64,000 nucleotides of DNA from Planifilum fulgidum (GTDB taxonomy: Bacteria > Bacillota > Bacilli > Thermoactinomycetales > DSM-44946), in NCBI RefSeq assembly GCF_900113175.1, contig NZ_FOOK01000001.1:56160-120159 (forward strand), written 5' to 3'. Under the pieces are notes generated by a model, which did not search any database, was not told the origin of the DNA, and saw only the letters and a list, made by a program, of their open reading frames with translations. Positions 45,734 through 53,912 of the stretch are shown here, piece after piece. The position numbers and the translations under genes were made by a program. Numbering within the stretch: the first letter of the stretch is position 1; each line of letters starts with the position of its first letter.

Positions 45734-47133
45734 CGCAGGACCACCTTGGTCTGACCCGGGGCGGGAAATATTTTGCCCGGATTGAGGATGTTGTTCGGGT
45801 CCCAGGCCTCTTTGATCTTTTTCATCATCATCACGCCTTCCCGCCCCAGCTCCATCTCCATGTAGGGGGCCTTCAAGATCCCGATCCCGTGCTCCCCGGA
45901 CAGGGTTCCCCCCAGGGAAACGGCCGCTTCGAAGATTTCTCCCACCGCCTTTTCCACCCGTTCCATCTCCTCCCGGTTCCGCTCATCGGTGATGATGTTG
46001 GGATGCAGGTTTCCGTCCCCCGCGTGTCCGAACACCACCAGCTGCAGCCGGTACTTCTCCCGGATCCGCTTCAGATGCTCCATCATCTCCGGAATTTTCT
46101 CGCGGGGGACCGTGGCGTCCTCGGAGATCTTCGTCGGACCCAATCGGGTGATCGCCGGGGAGACCATCTTCCTCGACATCCAGATCTTCTCCCGCTCTTC
46201 CTCACTCTCCGCCACCCTGCACCCCCCTGCTCCCTGCAGGAGGCACAGCTCCTTACAGCGATGAATCTCCTCATCCACCGCCAAAGGATGCCCGTCCACC
46301 TCGATGATCAGAATCGCTTCCGCATCGGTGGGCAATCCGTGGGGGCGGTAACTTTCCACCGCGCGGATGCAGGCATTGTCCATCAATTCCATCGCCGCCG
46401 GCAGGATGCCCGAGGACAAAATCCGGGTGACGGCGCAGCCGGCATCCTTCAGCCGCGGAAAATGAGCCAACAACGTCCTGCGGGCGGGAGGCTTGGGAAT
46501 CAGCCGGAGGATCGCCTCGGTGACGATGCCCAGGGTTCCCTCCGAACCGACGATCAACCGGGTCAAATCGTAGCCCGTGACGTTTTTGACCGTCTTTCCC
46601 CCGACCCGGATCACCTCCCCCGTCGGCGTCACCACTTCCATTCCGATCACATACTCCTTGGTCGTTCCGTACTTCAGCCCCCGGGGACCGCTGGAATTTT
46701 CCAGCAGGTTGCCCCCGATGGTGGAAACGTGGGAGCTGCTCGGATCCGGCGGATAGAAGAGGCCAACCGCCTCCGCCTCCCGGTGAATCTCCGCCGTGAT
46801 CACGCTCGGGGTCACGACCGCCAGCAAATTCTCCCGATCCACTTCCAAGCGCTTGGGATATTGCGACATGTCGATCACGATGCCGCCCTTGACCGGAAGG
46901 GGGCCTCCGCTCAAGGAGGTGGCCGAACCGCGGGGATAGAGGGGAATCAGGTGCTTATTGGCCAGACGGACCAGCCGGGCGATCTGCTCCGCCGTTTGAG
47001 GCTGCACCACCAACTCCGGCAAATACTGCCCGAAGGAGGCATCAAAGCCGTAGGTGTACCGGTCACCCAATCCGGTCAGGATTCGGTCCCCAGGAAAAAT
47101 CGCCTCGATTTCCCGAAGGATTTTCGGATCCAT
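45730..47133 (-). CDS. glcD: FAD-binding 2-hydroxyacid oxidase (GlcD-like)
   Basis: 467 residues. FAD_binding_4 (PCMH) domain with LYPRGSATSLSGGPLP and STIGGNLLENSSGPRGLKYG; C-terminal FAD-oxidase domain with VFGHAGDGNLHPNI and SLGGTLSGEHGIG. Oxidises glycolate, lactate or a related 2-hydroxy acid. ATG at 47133 follows GAGGAGG by 7 nt; longer in-frame starts upstream give no homologous sequence. Forms a two-gene unit with glcF. No glcE was found, so GlcD and GlcF act without it or the substrate differs. Confidence 0.92.
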   Translation of the reverse strand: MDPKILREIEAIFPGDRILTGLGDRYTYGFDASFGQYLPELVVQPQTAEQIARLVRLANKHLIPLYPRGSATSLSGGPLPVKGGIVIDMSQYPKRLEVDRENLLAVVTPSVITAEIHREAEAVGLFYPPDPSSSHVSTIGGNLLENSSGPRGLKYGTTKEYVIGMEVVTPTGEVIRVGGKTVKNVTGYDLTRLIVGSEGTLGIVTEAILRLIPKPPARRTLLAHFPRLKDAGCAVTRILSSGILPAAMELMDNACIRAVESYRPHGLPTDAEAILIIEVDGHPLAVDEEIHRCKELCLLQGAGGCRVAESEEEREKIWMSRKMVSPAITRLGPTKISEDATVPREKIPEMMEHLKRIREKYRLQLVVFGHAGDGNLHPNIITDERNREEMERVEKAVGEIFEAAVSLGGTLSGEHGIGILKAPYMEMELGREGVMMMKKIKEAWDPNNILNPGKIFPAPGQTKVVLR

Positions 47134-47740
47134 CCGCAAACCTCCTCGAAACAGATATCCGAACAAGGCCCCGGAAGAAAACCCCGCGGCGTAAATCCCC
47201 TTCCCACCCTGGAACTCGCCGAAACATCGCGGAAAAAACCGGAGGGGGGAGCCAACCGATTCCCTCCCCGGGCTGTCACTTTTCAGTCGATGTCCAGCGG
47301 CAACCGGGGGTTGCGGGCCGGATCTCCTCATCGGAAAAGCCGCACCGGGCGATCCGACAAACCGGTTGGGGGTTTTCCCTGCGAGGGATGAAGGAGTAAC
47401 GCTCTGCGATGGGCCTTTCTCATGGGCGTCACTGCCTTCCCGGTACGATGGGCCTTGCGGAAGCAAGAAGAAAGCATCCGTCTGATCGAACCCTTTTTGG
47501 ACAACAAATGGTCTCCCGAGCGGATCGAACTCGGCGGAATCCCTTGTCAAAAGAACCGCCCGACAAAACCGGATCGCTCTTCGACGAACGTCGCTCCCTT
47601 CCGATTCAATTCCTGCCGGAAAAATTGGAGAGCATCGAGAAAAAACGATTCCCGATGCCCTGGAGCAAACCGGAGAGCAGATCGCCACCGCCCCTTTCCA
47701 GGCGGCGCCTCGTATGCAAGACGGACAGGTCACAACGGAT
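47134..47740. other. Intergenic region, nothing recognised
   Basis: About 600 bp between the HpcH aldolase end and the glcD start. It should contain the glcDF promoter. Long open frames here are out of character in codon use and were not accepted as genes. Confidence 0.3.
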
Positions 47741-48514
47741 TCAGCGGAGACCCTTCAGCGCCTCCCGCCACTCGGCGGCCAACGCTTGGGCCCTGGAAGC
47801 GAGCAGGACGATGTCCATGGAACAGGTGATGTACCGGATTCCCATCTCGGCGTATTCCACGACGTGGTCCGCCGTGGGAGCATGAATCCCCACCGTCTTC
47901 CCGCGGGCGCGAAGGCGCTCAGTGATTCGGCGGATGGTTTCGCCAAGGAGAGGATGGTCAAACTGGCAGGGGATGCCCAGGGACTGGGACAGGTCGGCGG
48001 GCCCGATGTAGTAGACATCCACCGAATCGCCGGAGGCGTCCAGGATTTCGTCCAGCCGCTCCACCGCCTCTTTGGATTCGATCTGGACGAGGATCAATCG
48101 CCGGTCTGCCGCTTCGGACACCTCGGCAAAGGGGAGCGTTCCGTAGCCGTCCGCCCGGCACCCGCCGGCCACCCCCCTCATCCCCCTCGGATGAAAACGG
48201 CCGGCCCGGACGACGGACCTGACATCCTCCCCGCTTGCCACATGGGGGATGATCACCCCCTCCGCTCCCAGATCCAAGGCCTGGCCGATCCGGGTGCCGT
48301 CCTTGCCGGGAACCCGGACAACAGCCGGAATGCCGCTCGCCTTGGCGGCGAGGATCAACTGGTCCAGCTCCGCCGTCCCGATCGGACCGTGCTCCTGATC
48401 GAGGTGGACAAAATCGAACCCGGCGGCGGCGATCGCCTCCACCACCATCGGATGGGGAATCCGAATCCAGGTGCCGAAAACCGCACCTTTCGAGGCCAAT
48501 TTTTCCTTCAGCAT
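47741..48514 (-). CDS. HpcH/HpaI-family class II aldolase
   Basis: 257 residues. Signature stretches WIRIPHPMVVEAIAAAGFDF, LDQEHGP, EGVIIPHV and VQIESKEAVERLDEI (metal-binding Glu and following Asp in SVDVYYIGPADLSQSLG). Members cleave 2-keto-3-deoxy sugar acids or related hydroxy-oxo acids to pyruvate plus an aldehyde. ATG at 48514 with GGGGAGGAGGG upstream. Neighbouring genes suggest a role in sugar-acid breakdown; the substrate is not fixed by sequence. Confidence 0.9.
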   Translation of the reverse strand: MLKEKLASKGAVFGTWIRIPHPMVVEAIAAAGFDFVHLDQEHGPIGTAELDQLILAAKASGIPAVVRVPGKDGTRIGQALDLGAEGVIIPHVASGEDVRSVVRAGRFHPRGMRGVAGGCRADGYGTLPFAEVSEAADRRLILVQIESKEAVERLDEILDASGDSVDVYYIGPADLSQSLGIPCQFDHPLLGETIRRITERLRARGKTVGIHAPTADHVVEYAEMGIRYITCSMDIVLLASRAQALAAEWREALKGLR

Positions 48515-48606
48515 TCTCCGCCCTCCTCCCCTCACGGATTGAATCATTCCTCCAAATCGGTCTTTTCAGATCCCTCGGGCGGCGGGGCGAAAGCGCCCGC
48601 TGCAGA

Positions 48607-49647
48607 TCACTCAAACGCCACCGCCTTCTTTTCCCGGTCGCTGCGGATGGCGCATTCGATCACCCGGATCACGTCCCGGGCATCTTCGGGGGCGACGGGC
48701 ACCGGGCGGTTCGAGGCAATCGCCTCCGCCATTTTCTCGTAAAAGGAAGCGTAATCTCCCGGCAGGGTTTCCACCCGCCCCCTTACCGAAAGTCCGTTCC
48801 AATTGATGCTAATCTCCCCGTGGTTCTCCTCCCGGTCCCTTCCGTATCCCGGATCCGCGGGAGATGCTCCCCGCTTCAGCTGATCCTCCTGAGGATCCAT
48901 CCCGTATTTGACAAAGCTCCCCCGCTCCCCGTGAATTTGAAATCGCGGCCCCGGACTGCGCACCAGGGAACCCGAATGCAAAACCGCCTTCATCCGCCCG
49001 TAGTCCAACACCAGATGAAAATAGTCGACGGCCTTCGCCCCGGGGCGCTGCGCCTCCAAATCGGCCCAGACCCTCCGGGGCGGGCCGAACAACACCAAAG
49101 CCTGGTCGATCAGATGAGAACCCAGATCGTACAGGGTCCCCGAGCCCGGCAGATCCCATTCCCGCCAGCGGTCGCGGACTTTCGGACGGTAACGGTCGTA
49201 GTGGGATTCGTACAGGGAAAGTTCACCCAGGCAACCGGATTCCACCAGGCGGCGCACGGTGAGAAAATCGCCGTCCCACCGCCGGTTGTGGTACACGCTG
49301 AGCAAAACCCCTTGCCTGCGCGCCAGATCGATCAGCTCTTCCGCCTCTTCGGAGGTGACGGTAAAGGGTTTCTCGACGACCACGTGCTTGCCGGCGGCGA
49401 TGGCCGCCTTGGCCAAAGGGTAATGGAGGGTGTTGGGAGTCGTGACGACGACGAGGGAGACATCCCTTCGGGCGAACAATTCCTCCGAGGTGGCGAGCAC
49501 CTCCACCCCCGGATGATCCCGCAGCACCTTATCGGGCTTGCTGGAGACGACCGCCGCCAGTTCCATCCCCTCCACATGCCGGATCAGCGGAGCGTGAAAC
49601 ACCGCGCCGGACATGCCGTAGCCGATCAGGCCCACCTGAATGGTCAT
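48607..49647 (-). CDS. Gfo/Idh/MocA-family oxidoreductase (first copy)
   Basis: 346 residues. N-terminal Rossmann motif GLIGYGMSGAVFHAP, conserved EKP in HVVVEKPFTVTSEE (NAD-sugar site), and the YHNRRWDGDF stretch typical of YdgJ/IolW-like dehydrogenases. C-terminal alpha/beta substrate domain. Oxidises a sugar or sugar-acid hydroxyl with NAD(P). Directly upstream of the HpcH aldolase on the same strand with 90 bp between. Confidence 0.9.
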   Translation of the reverse strand: MTIQVGLIGYGMSGAVFHAPLIRHVEGMELAAVVSSKPDKVLRDHPGVEVLATSEELFARRDVSLVVVTTPNTLHYPLAKAAIAAGKHVVVEKPFTVTSEEAEELIDLARRQGVLLSVYHNRRWDGDFLTVRRLVESGCLGELSLYESHYDRYRPKVRDRWREWDLPGSGTLYDLGSHLIDQALVLFGPPRRVWADLEAQRPGAKAVDYFHLVLDYGRMKAVLHSGSLVRSPGPRFQIHGERGSFVKYGMDPQEDQLKRGASPADPGYGRDREENHGEISINWNGLSVRGRVETLPGDYASFYEKMAEAIASNRPVPVAPEDARDVIRVIECAIRSDREKKAVAFE

Positions 49648-49867
49648 GCCTTATCTCCTCCCATTCTCTCTCCAGCGCCATCGGACGTTCATCCCATTTT
49701 GAAAAGATTGTTCTCCCTTTGTCACAAATCGCTGGTTTCTCTGTGATTGGAAACGATGAAAGGTGTGATATGCTGACCATGAACGGGGCTTCACAACCGC
49801 TGCCGTCCCGTCACGGATGCTGCCCGCGTCCGACAACGAAATCCGCAAGCCGTGAGGAGGCATCGAA

Positions 49868-50395
49868 ATGGCAAAATATCAACCCAGACTGGATCTTACG
49901 GACTGGAAGCGGACGAGCGCGCAGGAAGTGGACAAAATCATGGCGATCGTCGCTCCCGAGTTGCATTCCTTCATCGAAGAGCACGCCTCTCTGAGCCGGT
50001 TGATGGACCGGGTCCGGGAGGGTTACGACGCCGAAATCTACCGGGAGGCTTTGAATCAAATCGGTCACGAGTTGGAACATCACTTCCTTTTTGAAGAAAA
50101 GTACATTCTCTCCCGCCTGGAAAACCACATTCCGGAGACGGAAGTGGGACCCATCGCCAAATTAAAAAGCGAACACGACGTCATCCGGAAACATCACAGG
50201 GAGGCGTTGGACATGTTTGAAGGCCACGATCCCGAAAACCCCTCCCAGGAACTGATTCAGAAAATGGGACTGCTTGCCTACCTGCTGAAAAAACACATTG
50301 AAAAGGAAGACCACTACCTGTTTCCCCTGTTCAGCGTGATTTTAACCGAGGATGAGAAGAAGGCGATCGCCAGAGACGTCAATCGGCCCTTGTAA
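49868..50395 (+). CDS. Hemerythrin HHE-domain protein
   Basis: 175 residues, four-helix bundle with di-iron ligands in HSFIEEHASLS, GHELEHHFLFEE, SEHDVIRKHHREAL and KKHIEKEDHYLFP. Such proteins bind oxygen or nitric oxide, or protect and repair iron-sulfur clusters (Ric/DnrN type). RBS GAGGAGG 7 nt before the ATG. Divergent from the first Gfo/Idh gene and convergent with the AbrB transporter gene (17 bp apart). Confidence 0.9.
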   Translation: MAKYQPRLDLTDWKRTSAQEVDKIMAIVAPELHSFIEEHASLSRLMDRVREGYDAEIYREALNQIGHELEHHFLFEEKYILSRLENHIPETEVGPIAKLKSEHDVIRKHHREALDMFEGHDPENPSQELIQKMGLLAYLLKKHIEKEDHYLFPLFSVILTEDEKKAIARDVNRPL

Positions 50396-50412
50396 ATGTG
50401 CGTTGCCGGATG

Positions 50413-51483
50413 TCAGCCCTTCCCTTCCGTTCCCCTGGCGGCGAGGCGCCTCCCCAGCCAGATCGTCATTCCGGGCGCGACCAGAAACATGGTGAACAGC
50501 CGGATCATTTGGATGGCGGCAACCAGTGTCACATCGCGGCCGAGGGTGAGCGCGATGGTGGCCATCTCTGCGGCACCGCCGGGGATGGTGGCCAACAGGC
50601 TGGTCACCAATCCGACGGAAGTGACCCGGTAAAACAGATAGCCGAGGCCCAGGGAGATCAGCAGCGTAAATATCATGACGAGCATCATCGTCTTCCCCAA
50701 CCGGACAATCCGGATCCAGGTGGCGCGGTCGAATTTCGACCCGACCGAGACGCCCAGGAGCATCTGGCCGATCATGGTATACGACAGCGGCGCCTTATCC
50801 AAATGAAACCACACTCCGTTGCCGATGACCCCCAGCAAAACGGCCAACAAAAAGGAAGCGGCGCGGAACCGGATCCGGGTGGACAGCCACCAGGCGAGCG
50901 TACCGATCAACAAAAGCAGCGGAGTCCAGGAAGCCCCGAGCCCAATGGAGGGTTCCGCTCCGCCGGAAATGGCCTCCCCGCCCGGGCCACCCGCCAACCA
51001 GGGGGCCAAAAACGACATGGAAACGATGATGAGCACGATCCGCGCCGTATGGTAAGTGGCGACGATCCGGGAATCCGCCCCGTACGCCTCCGAGTAGCTG
51101 ATCATTTCGGAAGCCCCTCCGGGAACGCAGCAAAAAAGGGCGGTCATTCCGTCCAGATCGGACAATTTGAAAAGCAAATACCCCGATACGAACCCCAGGA
51201 CCATGATCGCCAGAAGATAAACGATCAGCGGCACCGCCAGGCCGATCAGCGACTGATGAAAAGAGAGGGAAAAGGAAAAGCCGATGCTTACGCCGATCAA
51301 GGCCTGGGCCAATTGGGTGACGCCCTGCGGAACGGGCAAGGTATCGGAACGAAGGGTTTGCAGGAGAGCCGTCGCCAACATGGACCCCAAAAGAAACGGA
51401 AGAGGAAGTCCCAACAAAAAAAAGGAAACCCCGCCGATGGCGGCAACTGTTCCTGTGAATAGAAGACGCCTTGCAGTGATCAT
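50413..51483 (-). CDS. AbrB-family membrane protein (COG3180)
   Basis: 356 residues, about ten to eleven membrane segments arranged as two homologous halves. The AbrB duplication motifs CVPGGASEMISYSEAYGADS and ATIPGGAAEMATIALTLGRD occur in the first and second half. Members are proposed regulators or transporters; function is not established. ATG at 51483 behind AATGGGAGA. Confidence 0.85.
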   Translation of the reverse strand: MITARRLLFTGTVAAIGGVSFFLLGLPLPFLLGSMLATALLQTLRSDTLPVPQGVTQLAQALIGVSIGFSFSLSFHQSLIGLAVPLIVYLLAIMVLGFVSGYLLFKLSDLDGMTALFCCVPGGASEMISYSEAYGADSRIVATYHTARIVLIIVSMSFLAPWLAGGPGGEAISGGAEPSIGLGASWTPLLLLIGTLAWWLSTRIRFRAASFLLAVLLGVIGNGVWFHLDKAPLSYTMIGQMLLGVSVGSKFDRATWIRIVRLGKTMMLVMIFTLLISLGLGYLFYRVTSVGLVTSLLATIPGGAAEMATIALTLGRDVTLVAAIQMIRLFTMFLVAPGMTIWLGRRLAARGTEGKG

Positions 51484-51614
51484 TCTCCCATTCCTTCTTC
51501 GGATCGGATCACCGGGGTGCTTTTTCCCACATCCTAATCGATGACGGGAAAAGGAGTCAACCTGTCCTTTCTCTTTGCCCGCCTTTGCTTCCCGGGAAGC
51601 GTCTTCTCTTTCTT

Positions 51615-52781
51615 TCACTCCTTCACTTCCACCCATCTCTTCGTCCGGTGGCTTTCCAGAATCGCGTCGATCAACACCATGATCCGGTGGCCGTCTTCAA
51701 AAGTCGCGAAGGACGGGAATCGCCCTCCTTCCTCCGCCGCGCGTCCCTCTTTCTTTCTTCTCACTTCTTTATAGAAGTCGATCAACAGATTTTTCAAACC
51801 GTCCGGCCACCCTTCCTGATGTCCTCCGGGATAATGGGCCATCGACGCGGCCGGCTCCGAAAGGATCGACGGATCCCGGAGCAGCTCCCGGTTGGCCTCA
51901 TCCCGCTTTCCGATCCACAGGCGGTTCGGCTCCTCCTGGTCCCAGGCCAAACTCGCTTTTTCGGCGGAAATTTCGAAGTAGAGGCGGTTTTTTCGCCCGG
52001 CGCTCACCTGGGACACGGTGAAGACCCCTTGGATTCCTCCCTCGAAATGAACCATCACGATACCGCAATCCTCGGTGTGGATCGGAACCTCCTCCCGGTC
52101 CCCATCCTCGCTTTTCGCAAAGGTGGTCACCGGTCCCTTCGGCTTGTAACGGACGGGATGCACCGTCTTCAAATCGGCGAACACCTCCACGATCCGGCGT
52201 CCCAGCACATGCTGGACCGTGTCGCACCAGTGGGATCCGATATCGGCGACGGCGCGGGTGCTTCCGCTCTGCTCCGGATCGAGCCGCCAGTTATAATCCG
52301 TGTTGTAAAGCAACCAATCCTGCAGATAACCTCCCTGAACCAGATAAACCTCGCCGCATTCGCCCCCGGCGATCGCGGCCCGGGCCTCGGCCACCATCGG
52401 ATAATGGCGGTAGTTGAAACAGACGCCGCTCACTCCCTCGCTCTTCTGCGCCCATTCCATCAGCTGCCGGGATTCCCGGCTGTTCAGCGCCAAAGGTTTT
52501 TCCGACAAAAGGTGCTTGCCCGCCTCCAGCACCTCGCGGTTGAGCGGAAAATGAAGGTGATTGGGGGTGCAGTTGTGAACCGCTTCCACCTCCGGATCGT
52601 GGATCAGCTGACGGGCATCCCCGTACGCCTTGGGAATGCCGAATTCCTTTGCCACCTGTTCCGCCCGTTCCTGACGGCTTGAGGCGATCGCCACCACTTC
52701 CACCTGATTCAACCGCCTCAGCGCCTCCAAATGAGACTTGGCGGAAAAACCCGTCCCGATAATCCCGACTTTGATGCCCAA
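51615..52781 (-). CDS. Gfo/Idh/MocA-family oxidoreductase (second copy)
   Basis: 388 residues. Rossmann motif GIIGTGFSAKSHLEAL, EKP in HLLSEKPLALNSRE, CTPNHLHFPL, and DIGSHWCDTVQHVLG with the catalytic His region. Longer and only distantly similar to the copy at 48.6 kb. The substrate is probably a sugar or inositol derivative. Confidence 0.9.
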   Translation of the reverse strand: MGIKVGIIGTGFSAKSHLEALRRLNQVEVVAIASSRQERAEQVAKEFGIPKAYGDARQLIHDPEVEAVHNCTPNHLHFPLNREVLEAGKHLLSEKPLALNSRESRQLMEWAQKSEGVSGVCFNYRHYPMVAEARAAIAGGECGEVYLVQGGYLQDWLLYNTDYNWRLDPEQSGSTRAVADIGSHWCDTVQHVLGRRIVEVFADLKTVHPVRYKPKGPVTTFAKSEDGDREEVPIHTEDCGIVMVHFEGGIQGVFTVSQVSAGRKNRLYFEISAEKASLAWDQEEPNRLWIGKRDEANRELLRDPSILSEPAASMAHYPGGHQEGWPDGLKNLLIDFYKEVRRKKEGRAAEEGGRFPSFATFEDGHRIMVLIDAILESHRTKRWVEVKE

Positions 52782-52931
52782 TGCCCTTCTCCCCTTTTTG
52801 AAATGTTCTGATGAATGATTTCACCGGAACGGAAGGGAAAACTTCCTTTCCCACCAAGAAACTTTCCCTTCCCAAGACTTCAAATAACCCCTCTTTGCTA
52901 CAGGTCCGGATCCCATGCCTGCCGCTCCCGC

Positions 52932-53110
52932 TCAACCCCTTCCCTCCATCCGGATCCACATGATCTGGTAGGGGGCGAGATCCGCCTGGCCGTCGACATG
53001 CCGATTGCCGATCACATCCGTTCCGGAGGCGTCCACCTTCAACGAAATCCTCTGATCGGACACATTGACCAGCGCCAAAATCCTCTCCCCCGTCTCCTCA
53101 TGGAGAGTCG
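52932..53110 (-). pseudogene. C-terminal fragment of a GH13 enzyme (sucrose phosphorylase/amylase-like)
   Basis: About 58 codons end at TGA 52932: PTLHEETGERILALVNVS, then ISLKVDASGTDVIGN and the terminal ADLAPYQIMWIRM. This matches the C-terminal beta-domain of GH13 enzymes (LALVN-S, LAPYQ-WIR). A stop precedes it in frame and no start is present; the rest of the gene is missing and array 5 begins 140 bp further on. Confidence 0.6.
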
Positions 53111-53218
53111 GTGTTTATCTTTAAAACGGCTTTAAAACAATGTTCGTGTATATGAAGTTCGTTTGCAGTTCCGTTTGCAAAAAAGACAAACCGAGATCAA
53201 TCCACCAGACATGATGAA

Positions 53219-53241
53219 GGCCGGGTGTAATACCCAGCCCT
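53219..53241 (-). terminator. Trailer hairpin of array 5
   Basis: Minus strand GGCTGGGTATTACACCCGGCC directly behind the decayed last repeat; preceded by AAAATGAAAGAG, as at the trailer of array 1 (AAAATGAAA-GGCTGGG). T-tract weak. Confidence 0.55.
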
Positions 53242-53247
53242 CTTTCA

Positions 53248-53575
53248 TTTTAGATCCACTTTACTGAGGTGTTCTTATTGTGACAGCAACGTCTGGGCTC
53301 TGTATGAAATCCCACAGGAGCAGTTTCAATCCTCTTTATTGAGGTGTTCTTATTGTGACAGTTATGGGAAGCCCATTCTCTTCGAGGACTTCCCATGTTT
53401 CAATCCTCTTTATTGAGGTGTTCTTATTGTGACGGGAATATTCGGGTTTGCGCTTTTCGCCATCAGCGTTTCAATCCTCTTTATTGAGGTGTTCTTATTG
53501 TGACCATCCAGTTAAAGGGCGGAATGTTGGCCATTGCCGTTTCAATCCTCTTTATTGAGGTGTTCTTATTGTGAC
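53248..53575 (-). CRISPR. CRISPR array 5 (4 intact repeats, 1 decayed)
   Basis: Intact repeats at 53323, 53397, 53468 and 53539 (37 nt, private variant GTTCTTATTGTGAC) and a decayed copy at 53248-53284 at the trailer side. Spacers 34-38 nt. Minus-strand transcription from the leader on the right. The spacer at 53360-53396 has its own 8-bp inverted repeat (ATGGGAAG/CTTCCCAT). Confidence 0.96.
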
Positions 53576-53912
53576 AGCGGACGCTGAATCCCTTGATATG
53601 CTTGGACTTCTACGCCGTTTTGCGAACACCTCCTCCGAATAACCATAATTTAGTTGATTTCTCGCTTGTTTAAGAATGATCAAAGTGCTATTTTTCCTTA
53701 TATGATGCGGGTTTTCGCGTTTGCGAACAACACCGGGGTTTTTACCGAAGCTCCCGGTGTTCGCAAAATCCATTTTTTTATAGTCAAAACCCCGGATAAA
53801 ATGATAGGGGCACCACAGCAAGACAATTTTATTCTAAAGAGAAGGCCCGTAACCCGACGACAACGCCATGCGCTGTATTTACACTATAACTCTCGAGGAC
53901 AATTCCGTCAAT
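53576..53912 (-). promoter_or_regulatory. Leader of array 5 with pairing elements
   Basis: Homologous to leaders 2-4. TTTTGCGAACACC (53618-53630), TTTGCGAACA (53720-53729) and GGTGTTCGCAAAA (53756-53768) are intact; the loop differs (CACCGGGGTTTTTACCG). Confidence 0.85.
53883..53911 (-). promoter_or_regulatory. Sigma-A promoter of array 5
   Basis: Minus strand TTGACG (53906-53911), 17-nt spacer, TATAGT (53883-53888). Leader RNA about 300 nt. Confidence 0.85.

Noticed and set aside
47134-47733. N-terminal extension of glcD by 200 codons
   Set aside because: The extension lacks any family similarity, and the ATG at 47133 has an ideal ribosome binding site.
49720-49780. Inverted TCACA/TGTGA pair between the Gfo/Idh and hemerythrin genes as an Fnr/Crp site
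   Set aside because: The half-sites are in the wrong orientation and spacing for TGTGA-N6-TCACA.
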